Shown: positions 7,918-14,692 of the stretch, piece by piece | How positions within the stretch are numbered: the stretch's first letter is position 1 | Layout: every line of letters begins with the position of its first letter | NCBI GenBank assembly: GCA_006226895.1 | Contig: SBFN01000152.1 | Span: 1-20,999, forward strand | Origin: Deltaproteobacteria bacterium | GTDB lineage: Bacteria > Desulfobacterota > Desulfuromonadia > Desulfuromonadales > BM103 | Length of the DNA: 20,999 nt | Direction of reading: 5' to 3' | Position numbers and translations under genes: made by a program | Notes under the pieces: model-generated | Database searches by the model: none | What the model saw: the letters and a program-made list of their open reading frames with translations, nothing else | Told to the model about the DNA's origin: nothing

Positions 7918-8574
7918 TTATCGATACAGGCGCTCTTTATAGAGGGCATGCTCTTCAATGTAGGCTGCGACGGCAGCAGGAACCAGGTGCTCAATCGGTT
8001 GGCCTTTTCTTTTCAGATCGCGAATCTGCGTTGATGAGATGTCGAGTCTGGTCTCTTCCAGAAAAATCAGATAATTGCCTGATTTGTGGCGTATTTTTTT
8101 TGCTTCTTCATCGTAGCAGAAGTCTTTGTGCATCGCAACGGGGAGGGGCTCCAGAGTGTCCTTGATCACGACGCCGGGACGGGTTGTTACAACCAGATGG
8201 CTTAGACTGAAAATACGAGGAAAATCTTTCCATGAGGCGATGTCGCGATAAGAATCGAGGCCAATGATGAAGTAACGTTCCCCTTGCGGGTCTCCCTGGC
8301 GCAAAATATCCAAGGTGTCGACAGAGAAGCTCTTGCCGTTACGCTGCACTTCGAGATCGGAGGCCTGGAAGGCCGGGTAATCTCTAACTGCAGCTTCGAC
8401 CATGGCGAGACGGTGGGCGAAGGAAATTTCGCCGGCGACATCTTTGTGGGGAGGTTCTGCTGCCGGAATAAACAGGGTCCTGTCGAGTTCAAGCGTCTGA
8501 TGCACTTCTTCCGCAATGCGCAGATGAGCGAGGTGGATCGGGTTGAATGTGCCGCCGAGGATGCCGGTCTTCAT
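7918..8574 (-). CDS. nadD: Nicotinate-nucleotide adenylyltransferase
   Basis: NadD transfers AMP from ATP to nicotinate mononucleotide, giving deamido-NAD in NAD synthesis. The 218-aa product begins with the nucleotidyltransferase motif GILGGTFNPIHLAHLRIAEE (GTFxPxHxAH, residues 4-23). It has PAAEPPHKD for substrate binding and the C-terminal ISSTQIRDLKRKG (SSTxIR) motif, then the family ending VPAAVAAYIEEHALY. Length is typical. The ribosome binding site before the ATG is weak. It is separated from proA by 154 nt that hold a candidate promoter and a degraded repeat-like stretch, so it may have its own transcription start. Confidence 0.96.
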   Translation of the reverse strand: MKTGILGGTFNPIHLAHLRIAEEVHQTLELDRTLFIPAAEPPHKDVAGEISFAHRLAMVEAAVRDYPAFQASDLEVQRNGKSFSVDTLDILRQGDPQGERYFIIGLDSYRDIASWKDFPRIFSLSHLVVTTRPGVVIKDTLEPLPVAMHKDFCYDEEAKKIRHKSGNYLIFLEETRLDISSTQIRDLKRKGQPIEHLVPAAVAAYIEEHALYKERLYR

Positions 8575-8598
8575 GCTTTAAGTCCAAGGCAAAATGGT

Positions 8599-8720
8599 CA
8601 TGATTATTAACACGGAGGCGCTGAGGAACAAAAAAACACCATTCTTTTCGGCGCCGTTAGAAAAATTCTCTCCGCAGCTGTGGGTCTCTGCGCTGAAGTG
8701 GGTTCTTGCCTGCTTGGCTC
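8599..8720. repeat. Degraded intergenic repeat-like stretch between proA and nadD
   Basis: The gap contains ACACGGAGGCGCTGAGG near 8609-8626 and, further on, CTCTCCGCAGC and TCTCTGCGCTGAAG. These word types (CACGGAGGC, CTCTGCG) resemble the dispersed intergenic repeats often seen in Deltaproteobacteria genomes. The two sides are loosely complementary rather than exact. Only one such stretch is clearly present here, so repeat status is inferred from familiarity, not from copies in the window. No protein is encoded. Confidence 0.3.
8604..8631 (-). promoter_or_regulatory. Candidate promoter of nadD-rsfS-rlmH
   Basis: On the minus strand TTGTTC (8626-8631) and TAATAA (8604-8609) are 16 nt apart, about 30 nt upstream of nadD. 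Four of six bases match the -35 consensus. It sits in the longest gap of the obgE-rlmH run. No promoter activity can be shown from sequence alone. Confidence 0.3.
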
Positions 8721-8728
8721 TGTTTTTG

Positions 8729-9985
8729 TCAGGTCCGAATCTGACCGTCCCCAAGGACGATGAACTTACGTGTCGTCAAATCTTCGAGCCCCATAGGTCC
8801 GAATGAATGCAGCTTTGTGGTTGAAATGCCGATTTCCGCACCGAGCCCGAATTGATTACCATCGGAAAAACGCGATGAGGCGTTGACCATGACGACGCTC
8901 GAGTTGATTTCGCGCAGGAATCGTTGTGAATTCTCGTAGTCGCGGGTGACGATGACCTCCGTATGCAGCGAGCCGTAGCGCTGGATGTGGTCAATTGCTT
9001 CATCGAGACTCTCGACAACACGTACCGCCAGGGTCAGATCGAGGTATTCGGCGTGCCAATCCTCTTCGGTTGCCGGTTGTGCCTCCGGAGCGAATTCTCT
9101 GGTTGTTTCGCAGCCGCGCAGTTCGACGCCCTGGCCGCGCATGGCCGAAGCGATATAGGGGACGAAGGTTTCGGCGATGTCCTGGTGGATCAGGAGTGTC
9201 TCCATGGAGTTGCAGACGCCTGGGCGTTGAACCTTGGCGTTGATGCAGATACTCTCCGCCTTGGCATAATCGGCGCTGGCATCGACAAAGGTGTGGCAGA
9301 CGCCTTTGTAATGTTTGATGACAGGGATACGGGAATTCTCACTGACAAAACGAATCAGGCCTTCGCCACCGCGTGGAATGATCAGGTCGATCTCCTCTTC
9401 CAGCTTGAGTAGTTCGAGGACGGCAGACCGGTCAGTTGTTTCGATCACTTGCAGGGCTGCTGCGGGGAGTCGCATGCGTTCCAGTTCGTTTTTCAGGATT
9501 CTGCCGATCGCCAGGTTAGAGTGAATGGCCTCTTTGCCGCCGCGCAAAATCACAGCATTGCCACTCTTCAGACAAAGGCCTGCGGCGTCGGCGGTGACGT
9601 TGGGACGAGATTCGTAAACGATACCGATCACGCCGAGCGGGATGCGCATGCGACCGATCTGCAAGTCGTTAGGGCGGCGCCACATGCCGGTGATTTCGCC
9701 AACCGGGTCAGGAAGGTCGGCGACCTCACGTAGACCGTCCGCCATGCTACGGATGCGTTGCGAGTCGAGAGTCAGACGATCTACCATGGCCGGAGCCAGC
9801 CCTGCTTCACGGGCCGCCATCAGGTCTTTTTCGTTGGACTCGATCAACTGTTCGGTGTGGTCTATAAGTGCCTGCGCCATCTTCTGCAGCAGCTCGTTCT
9901 TGACTGCGGAGGAGAGGTTGGACAACATCCGGGACGCCGCTTTGGCATCCTGTGCGATCTTCAGCATCTGTTCAGCTACGTTCAT
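8729..9985 (-). CDS. proA: Gamma-glutamyl phosphate reductase
   Basis: ProA reduces gamma-glutamyl phosphate with NADPH to glutamate semialdehyde, the second step of proline synthesis. The 418-aa product is a full-length member of the aldehyde dehydrogenase superfamily: cofactor segment [20 protein letters not shown] (118-137), [17 protein letters not shown], and the catalytic Cys258 in [21 protein letters not shown] lies 8 nt before the ATG. It lies 13 nt downstream of proB, so the two enzymes that handle the unstable phosphate intermediate are cotranscribed. Confidence 0.97.
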   Translation of the reverse strand: MNVAEQMLKIAQDAKAASRMLSNLSSAVKNELLQKMAQALIDHTEQLIESNEKDLMAAREAGLAPAMVDRLTLDSQRIRSMADGLREVADLPDPVGEITGMWRRPNDLQIGRMRIPLGVIGIVYESRPNVTADAAGLCLKSGNAVILRGGKEAIHSNLAIGRILKNELERMRLPAAALQVIETTDRSAVLELLKLEEEIDLIIPRGGEGLIRFVSENSRIPVIKHYKGVCHTFVDASADYAKAESICINAKVQRPGVCNSMETLLIHQDIAETFVPYIASAMRGQGVELRGCETTREFAPEAQPATEEDWHAEYLDLTLAVRVVESLDEAIDHIQRYGSLHTEVIVTRDYENSQRFLREINSSVVMVNASSRFSDGNQFGLGAEIGISTTKLHSFGPMGLEDLTTRKFIVLGDGQIRT

Positions 9986-9998
9986 CTTGTTTGCTCCT

Positions 9999-11120
9999 TC
10001 ATGTGTTGATCACCATGTTGTCCCGGTGAACGACCTCGTCGCCATACTGGTAGCCGAGGATCCCTTCTATCTCCTTGGTCTTTTTGCCGAGAATTCGCAC
10101 CAGTTCTGCTGAGTTGTAGTTGGTGACACCCTTGGCAAATTCAGTGCCTTCCAGGTCGCAGATACGTACGGCGTCGCCGCGCTCAAACGTGCCTTCAAGC
10201 TGATGAATGCCTGAAGGTAAAAGGCTTTTGCCACGTTCGGTGACTGCCGCCTGTGCGCCATGGTCGAGGATCAGCTTGCCCTTTGGCTTCTTGGTGAAGG
10301 CGATCCAGTGCTTGCGGGCGGCCATCGGGTCGCGCGCTGGCAGGAAATAGGTGCCAAGCTCATGGCCATCAAAAAGGTGGAGCAGGTTGTGCGGTGTGCG
10401 GCCGTTGATGATGGCCGTGCCCGCACCAAAGAGAGTGGCGCGCTTGGCAGCTTTGAGCTTGGTGGTCATGCCGCCGGTGCCGAGGTCCGTGTCTTCGTTG
10501 CCGGCCATGGCTTCAATCTTGGGGCTGAGTCGTTCGACTTCTGACACCAGTCGCGCTTCTGGATTCTTGCGCGGGTCACTGTCGTAGAGTCCATCAACAT
10601 CGGAGAGAATGACCAGAAGCTGGGCTTCGACCAGGTTGGTGGCCATGGCAGAGAGATTGTCGTTGTCGCCGAAACGGATTTCGTCAATCACGACTGAATC
10701 ATTCTCGTTGATAATCGGTACAATGCCGTATTCAAGCAGAGTCATCAACGTGTTGCGTGCATTGAGATAGCGGCGGCGGTTGGCGAGGTCATCGCGTGTC
10801 AGGAGGATCTGGCCGGCTTTGAGGTCGTATTGGCGTAACGAATCCTTGTAGGCGCGCATGAGCCGACTTTGACCAATGGCGGCAGCGGCCTGTTTCAGGG
10901 GGATTGTCTGTGGCTTGCCGACAATGCCCAGGTCTGCCTTGCCTGCCGCGACCGCAGCAGAAGAAACCAGGATGACTTCGTAACCACGCTGGCGAAGTTT
11001 GTGGACATCTTCGCAGATGGTTGCAATCCGATCGAGGTCAAGGCCATCACCGTTGGAGATGACGCCGCTGCCGATCTTAATAACGACTCGTTTGACATGT
11101 GCCAGAAGAATTGTGCGCAT
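9999..11120 (-). CDS. proB: Glutamate 5-kinase with C-terminal PUA domain
   Basis: ProB phosphorylates glutamate at the gamma carboxyl with ATP, the first and usually feedback-controlled step of proline synthesis. The 373-aa product has the amino-acid kinase fold: [11 protein letters not shown] near the N-terminus, [33 protein letters not shown] and the nucleotide segment [18 protein letters not shown] domain follows from about residue 285 ([26 protein letters not shown]), so this is the long, E. coli-like form. The ATG at 11120 has only a weak ribosome binding site. It lies between obgE (41 nt) and proA (13 nt). Confidence 0.97.
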   Translation of the reverse strand: MRTILLAHVKRVVIKIGSGVISNGDGLDLDRIATICEDVHKLRQRGYEVILVSSAAVAAGKADLGIVGKPQTIPLKQAAAAIGQSRLMRAYKDSLRQYDLKAGQILLTRDDLANRRRYLNARNTLMTLLEYGIVPIINENDSVVIDEIRFGDNDNLSAMATNLVEAQLLVILSDVDGLYDSDPRKNPEARLVSEVERLSPKIEAMAGNEDTDLGTGGMTTKLKAAKRATLFGAGTAIINGRTPHNLLHLFDGHELGTYFLPARDPMAARKHWIAFTKKPKGKLILDHGAQAAVTERGKSLLPSGIHQLEGTFERGDAVRICDLEGTEFAKGVTNYNSAELVRILGKKTKEIEGILGYQYGDEVVHRDNMVINT

Positions 11121-11161
11121 TGTGCTCTACTTGTAGAAGTTGTTGAAAAGACTGGAAAACT

Positions 11162-12202
11162 TTACCCTTCGTCGCGAGAGCTGTCAAGCGGTTCGGCCTG
11201 ACGCATACGATCGAGTTCTCTGGCGATGATCGTGACGAGCTCGGGGAGACCTTCTCTGGTCACCGCGGAGATGGCAAAAGTCTTGAAACCCCGCTGCTCG
11301 AACTCGGCGCGAATTTCCTCGGTTTCTTCACGAACTTCGGTAATGTCCTGCTTGGTAAAGACCACCAGCATGGGACGTTCACTCAATTCTTGCTTGAAGC
11401 GTTCGAGTTCACGATTGATCTTTTCGAAGTTTTCAATCGGGTCACCTTCTTGCAGGCAGGAGAGGTCGACGAGATGCAGAAATAGGTCAGTGCGCTCGAT
11501 GTGCCGCAAGAAACGCGCGCCGAGGCCATGGCCGTCACTGGCGCCTTCAATGAGGCCGGGGATGTCCGCCATAACAAAGGAACGAAAGTCGCCATGTTTG
11601 ACGACGCCGAGGTTCGGCACCAGAGTCGTGAAGGGATAGTCGGCAATCTTGGGTCGAGCTGCGGAGACACATGAAATCAAAGTCGATTTTCCGGCGTTGG
11701 GTAAGCCAACCAGGCCGACATCGGCGAGCAGTTTGAGCTGCAGTCTCAGAATGCGTTCTTCACCGGGCATTCCGGGTTGAGTGTGACGGGGCGCACGATT
11801 GGTGGAGGTCAGAAAGCGGGCATTGCCACGACCGCCCTGGCCGCCTTTGAGCAGCAGAAAGCCCTGATCGGCTTTGGTCAGGTCGGCAAGCAGTTCTCCT
11901 GTTTCGTCGTCGTAGACCAAGGTCCCTGGCGGAACCTTGATGACGAGGTCCTCGCCACTTTTGCCGTGCCTGTTCTTGCCCATACCGGGAATGCCATTCT
12001 TGGCTTTAAGGTGATGTTTGTAGCGCAGGTCGAGGAGGGTCGTAAGGGCCGTATCCACCTCAAGCAGGACGTCACCGCCACGGCCGCCGTCACCGCCGTC
12101 AGGGCCGCCAAGGGGGACAAACTTTTCGCGGAGGAAGGAAAGGCAGCCGCGGCCGCCATCGCCAGCCTTGACGTGTATGTTGACCTCATCAATGAATTTC
12201 AT
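11162..12202 (-). CDS. obgE: Obg family GTPase (CgtA/ObgE)
   Basis: This 346-aa GTPase binds the 50S subunit late in its assembly and links it to the stringent response. The glycine-rich Obg fold is at the N-terminus (about 1-158, with [10 protein letters not shown] and [14 protein letters not shown]). The G domain shows P-loop GLPNAGKST (166-174), switch [10 protein letters not shown] (213-220), the G4 variant TKQD (283-286) and SAVTR (312). It ends soon after the G domain, without the OCT domain of some Gram-positive Obg proteins. A terminator (12295-12332) separates it from rpmA, so it needs its own start of transcription or read-through; no clear promoter is seen in the 92-nt gap. Confidence 0.97.
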   Translation of the reverse strand: MKFIDEVNIHVKAGDGGRGCLSFLREKFVPLGGPDGGDGGRGGDVLLEVDTALTTLLDLRYKHHLKAKNGIPGMGKNRHGKSGEDLVIKVPPGTLVYDDETGELLADLTKADQGFLLLKGGQGGRGNARFLTSTNRAPRHTQPGMPGEERILRLQLKLLADVGLVGLPNAGKSTLISCVSAARPKIADYPFTTLVPNLGVVKHGDFRSFVMADIPGLIEGASDGHGLGARFLRHIERTDLFLHLVDLSCLQEGDPIENFEKINRELERFKQELSERPMLVVFTKQDITEVREETEEIRAEFEQRGFKTFAISAVTREGLPELVTIIARELDRMRQAEPLDSSRDEG

Positions 12203-12294
12203 ATGAATAGGCTCGGGGTAAGGGGTGAAAGGTTCAGGGGGAGACCCTTAACCATCGTCCCTGAATCCTTCTCCATTATTTAAAGTCTTAACAT

Positions 12295-12332
12295 AAAAAA
12301 CCCGAAGCTCACTAAAGAACCTCGGGTTTTTT
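12295..12332 (-). terminator. Intrinsic terminator after rpmA
   Basis: AAAAAACCCGA at 12295-12305 pairs with TCGGGTTTTTT at 12322-12332 around a 16-nt loop, with T-runs on both strands. It follows rpmA by 21 nt on the minus strand and precedes obgE, so it separates the ribosomal-protein transcript from obgE, perhaps partially. Confidence 0.85.
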
Positions 12333-12353
12333 AAGTTGTTCGGGAGCCTGACC

Positions 12354-12605
12354 TTAAGCGTAGACGCTAACTTTCTTGCGGTCTTTGCCGAGACGTTCGA
12401 ATTTGACCTTGCCTTCTACCAGGGCAAAGAGAGTGTAGTCTTTGCCGCAACCGACATTGTTGCCGGGGTGGATGGTCGTGCCGCGCTGGCGTACCAGAAT
12501 TGATCCGGCGGTTACCAGTTGGCCATCGTAACGCTTGACTCCGAGGCGTTTGCCTACGCTATCCCGGCCGTTTCTAGTACTGCCGACACCTTTTTTATGA
12601 GCCAT
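12354..12605 (-). CDS. rpmA: 50S ribosomal protein L27
   Basis: L27 is a small basic protein of the large subunit whose N-terminal tail reaches the peptidyl transferase centre. The 83-aa product begins [20 protein letters not shown], as in Gram-negative bacteria, with no cleaved N-terminal extension of the Firmicutes type. It continues with the family's [25 protein letters not shown] and [20 protein letters not shown] lies 7 nt before ATG. It sits 11 nt after rplU. Confidence 0.98.
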   Translation of the reverse strand: MAHKKGVGSTRNGRDSVGKRLGVKRYDGQLVTAGSILVRQRGTTIHPGNNVGCGKDYTLFALVEGKVKFERLGKDRKKVSVYA

Positions 12606-12616
12606 GAGTCTACTCC

Positions 12617-12925
12617 TTAAGCTTCAATATTCGTTATCTTGAGACGGGTGAGGGGCTGACGGTGGCCGTACTTCTTGCGATAGTTCTTACGGCGCTTCGA
12701 TTTGAAGACCAGGATTTTTTTATCTTTACCCTGCTCGACGATCGTTGCTGTTACTTTCGCATTAGGTAAGAGAGGTGTTCCGATTTTAACCTCTTCTCCG
12801 CCAACCATGAGGACTTCGTCCAGCTCGATGGTTTCACCCACCGCACCAGCAAGTTTTTCGACCTTAAGAAGGTCGCCTGCGGAAACTTTATACTGCTTTC
12901 CTCCGGTTTTAATGACCGCGTACAT
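12617..12925 (-). CDS. rplU: 50S ribosomal protein L21
   Basis: L21 is an early-assembling large-subunit protein that binds 23S rRNA. The 102-aa product shows [20 protein letters not shown] at the start, the middle [16 protein letters not shown], and the basic C-terminal [19 protein letters not shown]. Length is standard. GAGGT precedes the ATG by 9 nt. A strong sigma70-like promoter and a leader with a palindrome lie upstream (12958-13016). It is the first gene of the rplU-rpmA transcript. Confidence 0.98.
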   Translation of the reverse strand: MYAVIKTGGKQYKVSAGDLLKVEKLAGAVGETIELDEVLMVGGEEVKIGTPLLPNAKVTATIVEQGKDKKILVFKSKRRKNYRKKYGHRQPLTRLKITNIEA

Positions 12926-12957
12926 AGCCTATACACCTCGCTTTCGTTCCTTGGATT

Positions 12958-12973
12958 ACGGACCCTGGTCCGT
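12958..12973 (-). promoter_or_regulatory. Palindromic stem in the rplU leader
   Basis: ACGGACC and GGTCCGT are perfectly complementary around two bases (or a 6-bp stem with a 4-nt loop). The stem lies in the predicted 5' leader between promoter and ribosome binding site of rplU. A role in autoregulation by L21 is possible, since ribosomal-protein leaders often do this, but is only an inference. Confidence 0.35.
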
Positions 12974-12986
12974 TTAGGAACTGGTA

Positions 12987-13016
12987 CTTATACGTCCGTC
13001 GGTATAAGCATGTCAA
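12987..13016 (-). promoter_or_regulatory. Sigma70-like promoter of rplU-rpmA
   Basis: On the minus strand a perfect -35 TTGACA (13011-13016) is 18 nt from the -10 TATAAG (12987-12992). It lies 61 nt upstream of the rplU start in the gap after rng, and fits a strongly expressed ribosomal-protein transcript. Confidence 0.75.
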
Positions 13017-13025
13017 GAAAAATTC

Positions 13026-14537
13026 TTAGCCGACAATGATTTCAAACTGCTCAAGGTGAAAGCTTTGGCGTGCCGTAATCGTAATCTGTTTTTCGAACTT
13101 TTTCTCCAGCTCTTCGATGCCGTGACGCTCATCATCATAGAGGAGCGAAGCAATGTCGGGATGAACCAACAGGGTCATGCGGTAGCCCGGTGCAGGCCCC
13201 ATTTCTCGCTGTAGTTCACGGAAAATTTCATAAACGGTGGTCGTGCGGCTTTTGACATACCCTTTGCCGTCACAATAGGGACAGGCTTCGCACAGGGTGC
13301 GGCCGATACTTTCACGAACCCGCTTGCGGGTCATTTCGACGAGGCCGAGCTCAGAGATCTTGAGAATGTTGGTTTTCGACTTGTCGTTTTTGAGAACTTC
13401 TTCCAGTGAGCCGTGCACCTTCTCACGGTGGGCCTCTTTCTCCATATCGATAAAGTCGATAATGATCAGGCCACCGATGTTGCGCAGGCGCAACTGGAAG
13501 GCAACCTCTTTGACTGCCTCGAGGTTGGTCTTGAGAATCGTGTCTTCGAGATTGTGCTTGCCGACAAAGCGCCCGGTGTTGACGTCGACGGCCGTAAGAG
13601 CTTCTGTCTGCTCAATAATGATGTAGCCGCCGCTCTTCAGCCAGACTTTCCGCCCGAGCGCACGGGCGATCTCCACCTCGAGACCAAAACTGTCAAAAAT
13701 CGGCTCACCGCCTTTGTACTGGTCGACCTGAAAATTGTGTCCAGGCATAAAGGTGTTCAGGAAACTGCCGATTTTGTCGAACTCGATGGGGCTGTCAACG
13801 ATGATCCGCGAGACGTCTTCTGTAAGGATGTCGCGCAAAACCTTGCTGGTGACATCGAGATCGGAATGGATCAGGCAAGGTGCACTTTTGTCTTCGCAGT
13901 GCTCGCTGATTTTTTCCCAGAGGTTGACCAGGTAGTCCATGTCGGCCTTGAGCTCTTCACCATCCCGGCTTTCGGCTACGGTGCGGACGATGAAGCCGGT
14001 TCCCTCCGGGCGCATGACATCGACAAGGTGCTTCAGGCGATCGCGTTCTTCCTCGTTCTCGATGCGACGGGAGATGCCGACATGGTCAACCGTCGGCATG
14101 TAGACCAGGTTGCGTCCCGGCAGGGAGATGTGCGACGTGATGCGTGCGCCCTTGGTGCCGAGCGGTTCCTTGGCAACTTGAACCAGGATCTCCTGACCTT
14201 CCTGCAACAGTTCTTCGATTGGCGGTAGTGGCGGGCGCTCTTCACCTGTCTCCTCACTGTGCTGATCGTGACGATGGCCAACCTCGACATAATGCTCTAC
14301 GGCTTCCATCTCATCGAGAACATCGGCGACATAGAGAAAGGCTGCTTTCTCCAGGCCGATATCAACGAAGGCCGCCTGCATGCCAGGGAGAACCCGGATG
14401 ACTCTGCCGCGGTAGATGTTGCCGACAATGCCCAGTTCACGGTTGCGCTCGATGTAGAGCTCGGCAATATGGCCGCTCTCCAGAAGGGCAATCCTCGTCT
14501 CATGGGACGTGGTGTTGATGACCAGTTCTTTGGCCAT
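13026..14537 (-). CDS. rng: Ribonuclease G
   Basis: This RNase E/G-family endonuclease matures the 5' end of 16S rRNA and cleaves 5'-monophosphorylated RNAs. The 503-aa product has an N-terminal S1 domain (about 38-125) with a charged insertion at about 88-105 (HRHDQHSEETGEERPPLPP). The DNase I-like catalytic region follows, with the Mg2+ ligands Asp318 in TAVDVNTGRFVG and Asp361 in LIIIDFIDM, and the zinc-link pair C419-PY-C422. It lacks the long C-terminal scaffold of RNase E, so it is the G type. AAAGGAG lies 7 nt before ATG. It sits between the radical-SAM gene and rplU-rpmA. Confidence 0.95.
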   Translation of the reverse strand: MAKELVINTTSHETRIALLESGHIAELYIERNRELGIVGNIYRGRVIRVLPGMQAAFVDIGLEKAAFLYVADVLDEMEAVEHYVEVGHRHDQHSEETGEERPPLPPIEELLQEGQEILVQVAKEPLGTKGARITSHISLPGRNLVYMPTVDHVGISRRIENEEERDRLKHLVDVMRPEGTGFIVRTVAESRDGEELKADMDYLVNLWEKISEHCEDKSAPCLIHSDLDVTSKVLRDILTEDVSRIIVDSPIEFDKIGSFLNTFMPGHNFQVDQYKGGEPIFDSFGLEVEIARALGRKVWLKSGGYIIIEQTEALTAVDVNTGRFVGKHNLEDTILKTNLEAVKEVAFQLRLRNIGGLIIIDFIDMEKEAHREKVHGSLEEVLKNDKSKTNILKISELGLVEMTRKRVRESIGRTLCEACPYCDGKGYVKSRTTTVYEIFRELQREMGPAPGYRMTLLVHPDIASLLYDDERHGIEELEKKFEKQITITARQSFHLEQFEIIVG

Positions 14538-14563
14538 GGGCTGTCTCCTTTAAAGATAAAAGT

Positions 14564-14592
14564 TTAATATGTGAAAACTGAAAATGTGTAAA
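14564..14592 (-). promoter_or_regulatory. Candidate sigma70 promoter of rng
   Basis: On the minus strand TTTACA (14587-14592) and TATTAA (14564-14569) are exactly 17 nt apart, 26 nt upstream of the rng start. Both hexamers match the consensus at four or five positions. This would give rng its own start downstream of the radical-SAM gene. Confidence 0.5.
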
Positions 14593-14692
14593 CTGGCTGT
14601 ATCCGACCCGCAGGAGCTCGATAAGAGAGGGTCTCTTAACGGCTTCGTCCGCAGGCTGGAGTGCTTCGCGACAGTGCCTGTCTCTCTACCTA

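Noticed and set aside
12213-12241. Possible G-quadruplex upstream of obgE
   Set aside because: Only three runs of three or more G are present; a fourth has just two.
13413-14228. 271-codon plus-strand frame opposite RNase G
   Set aside because: Antisense shadow; the opposite strand carries all RNase G catalytic motifs.
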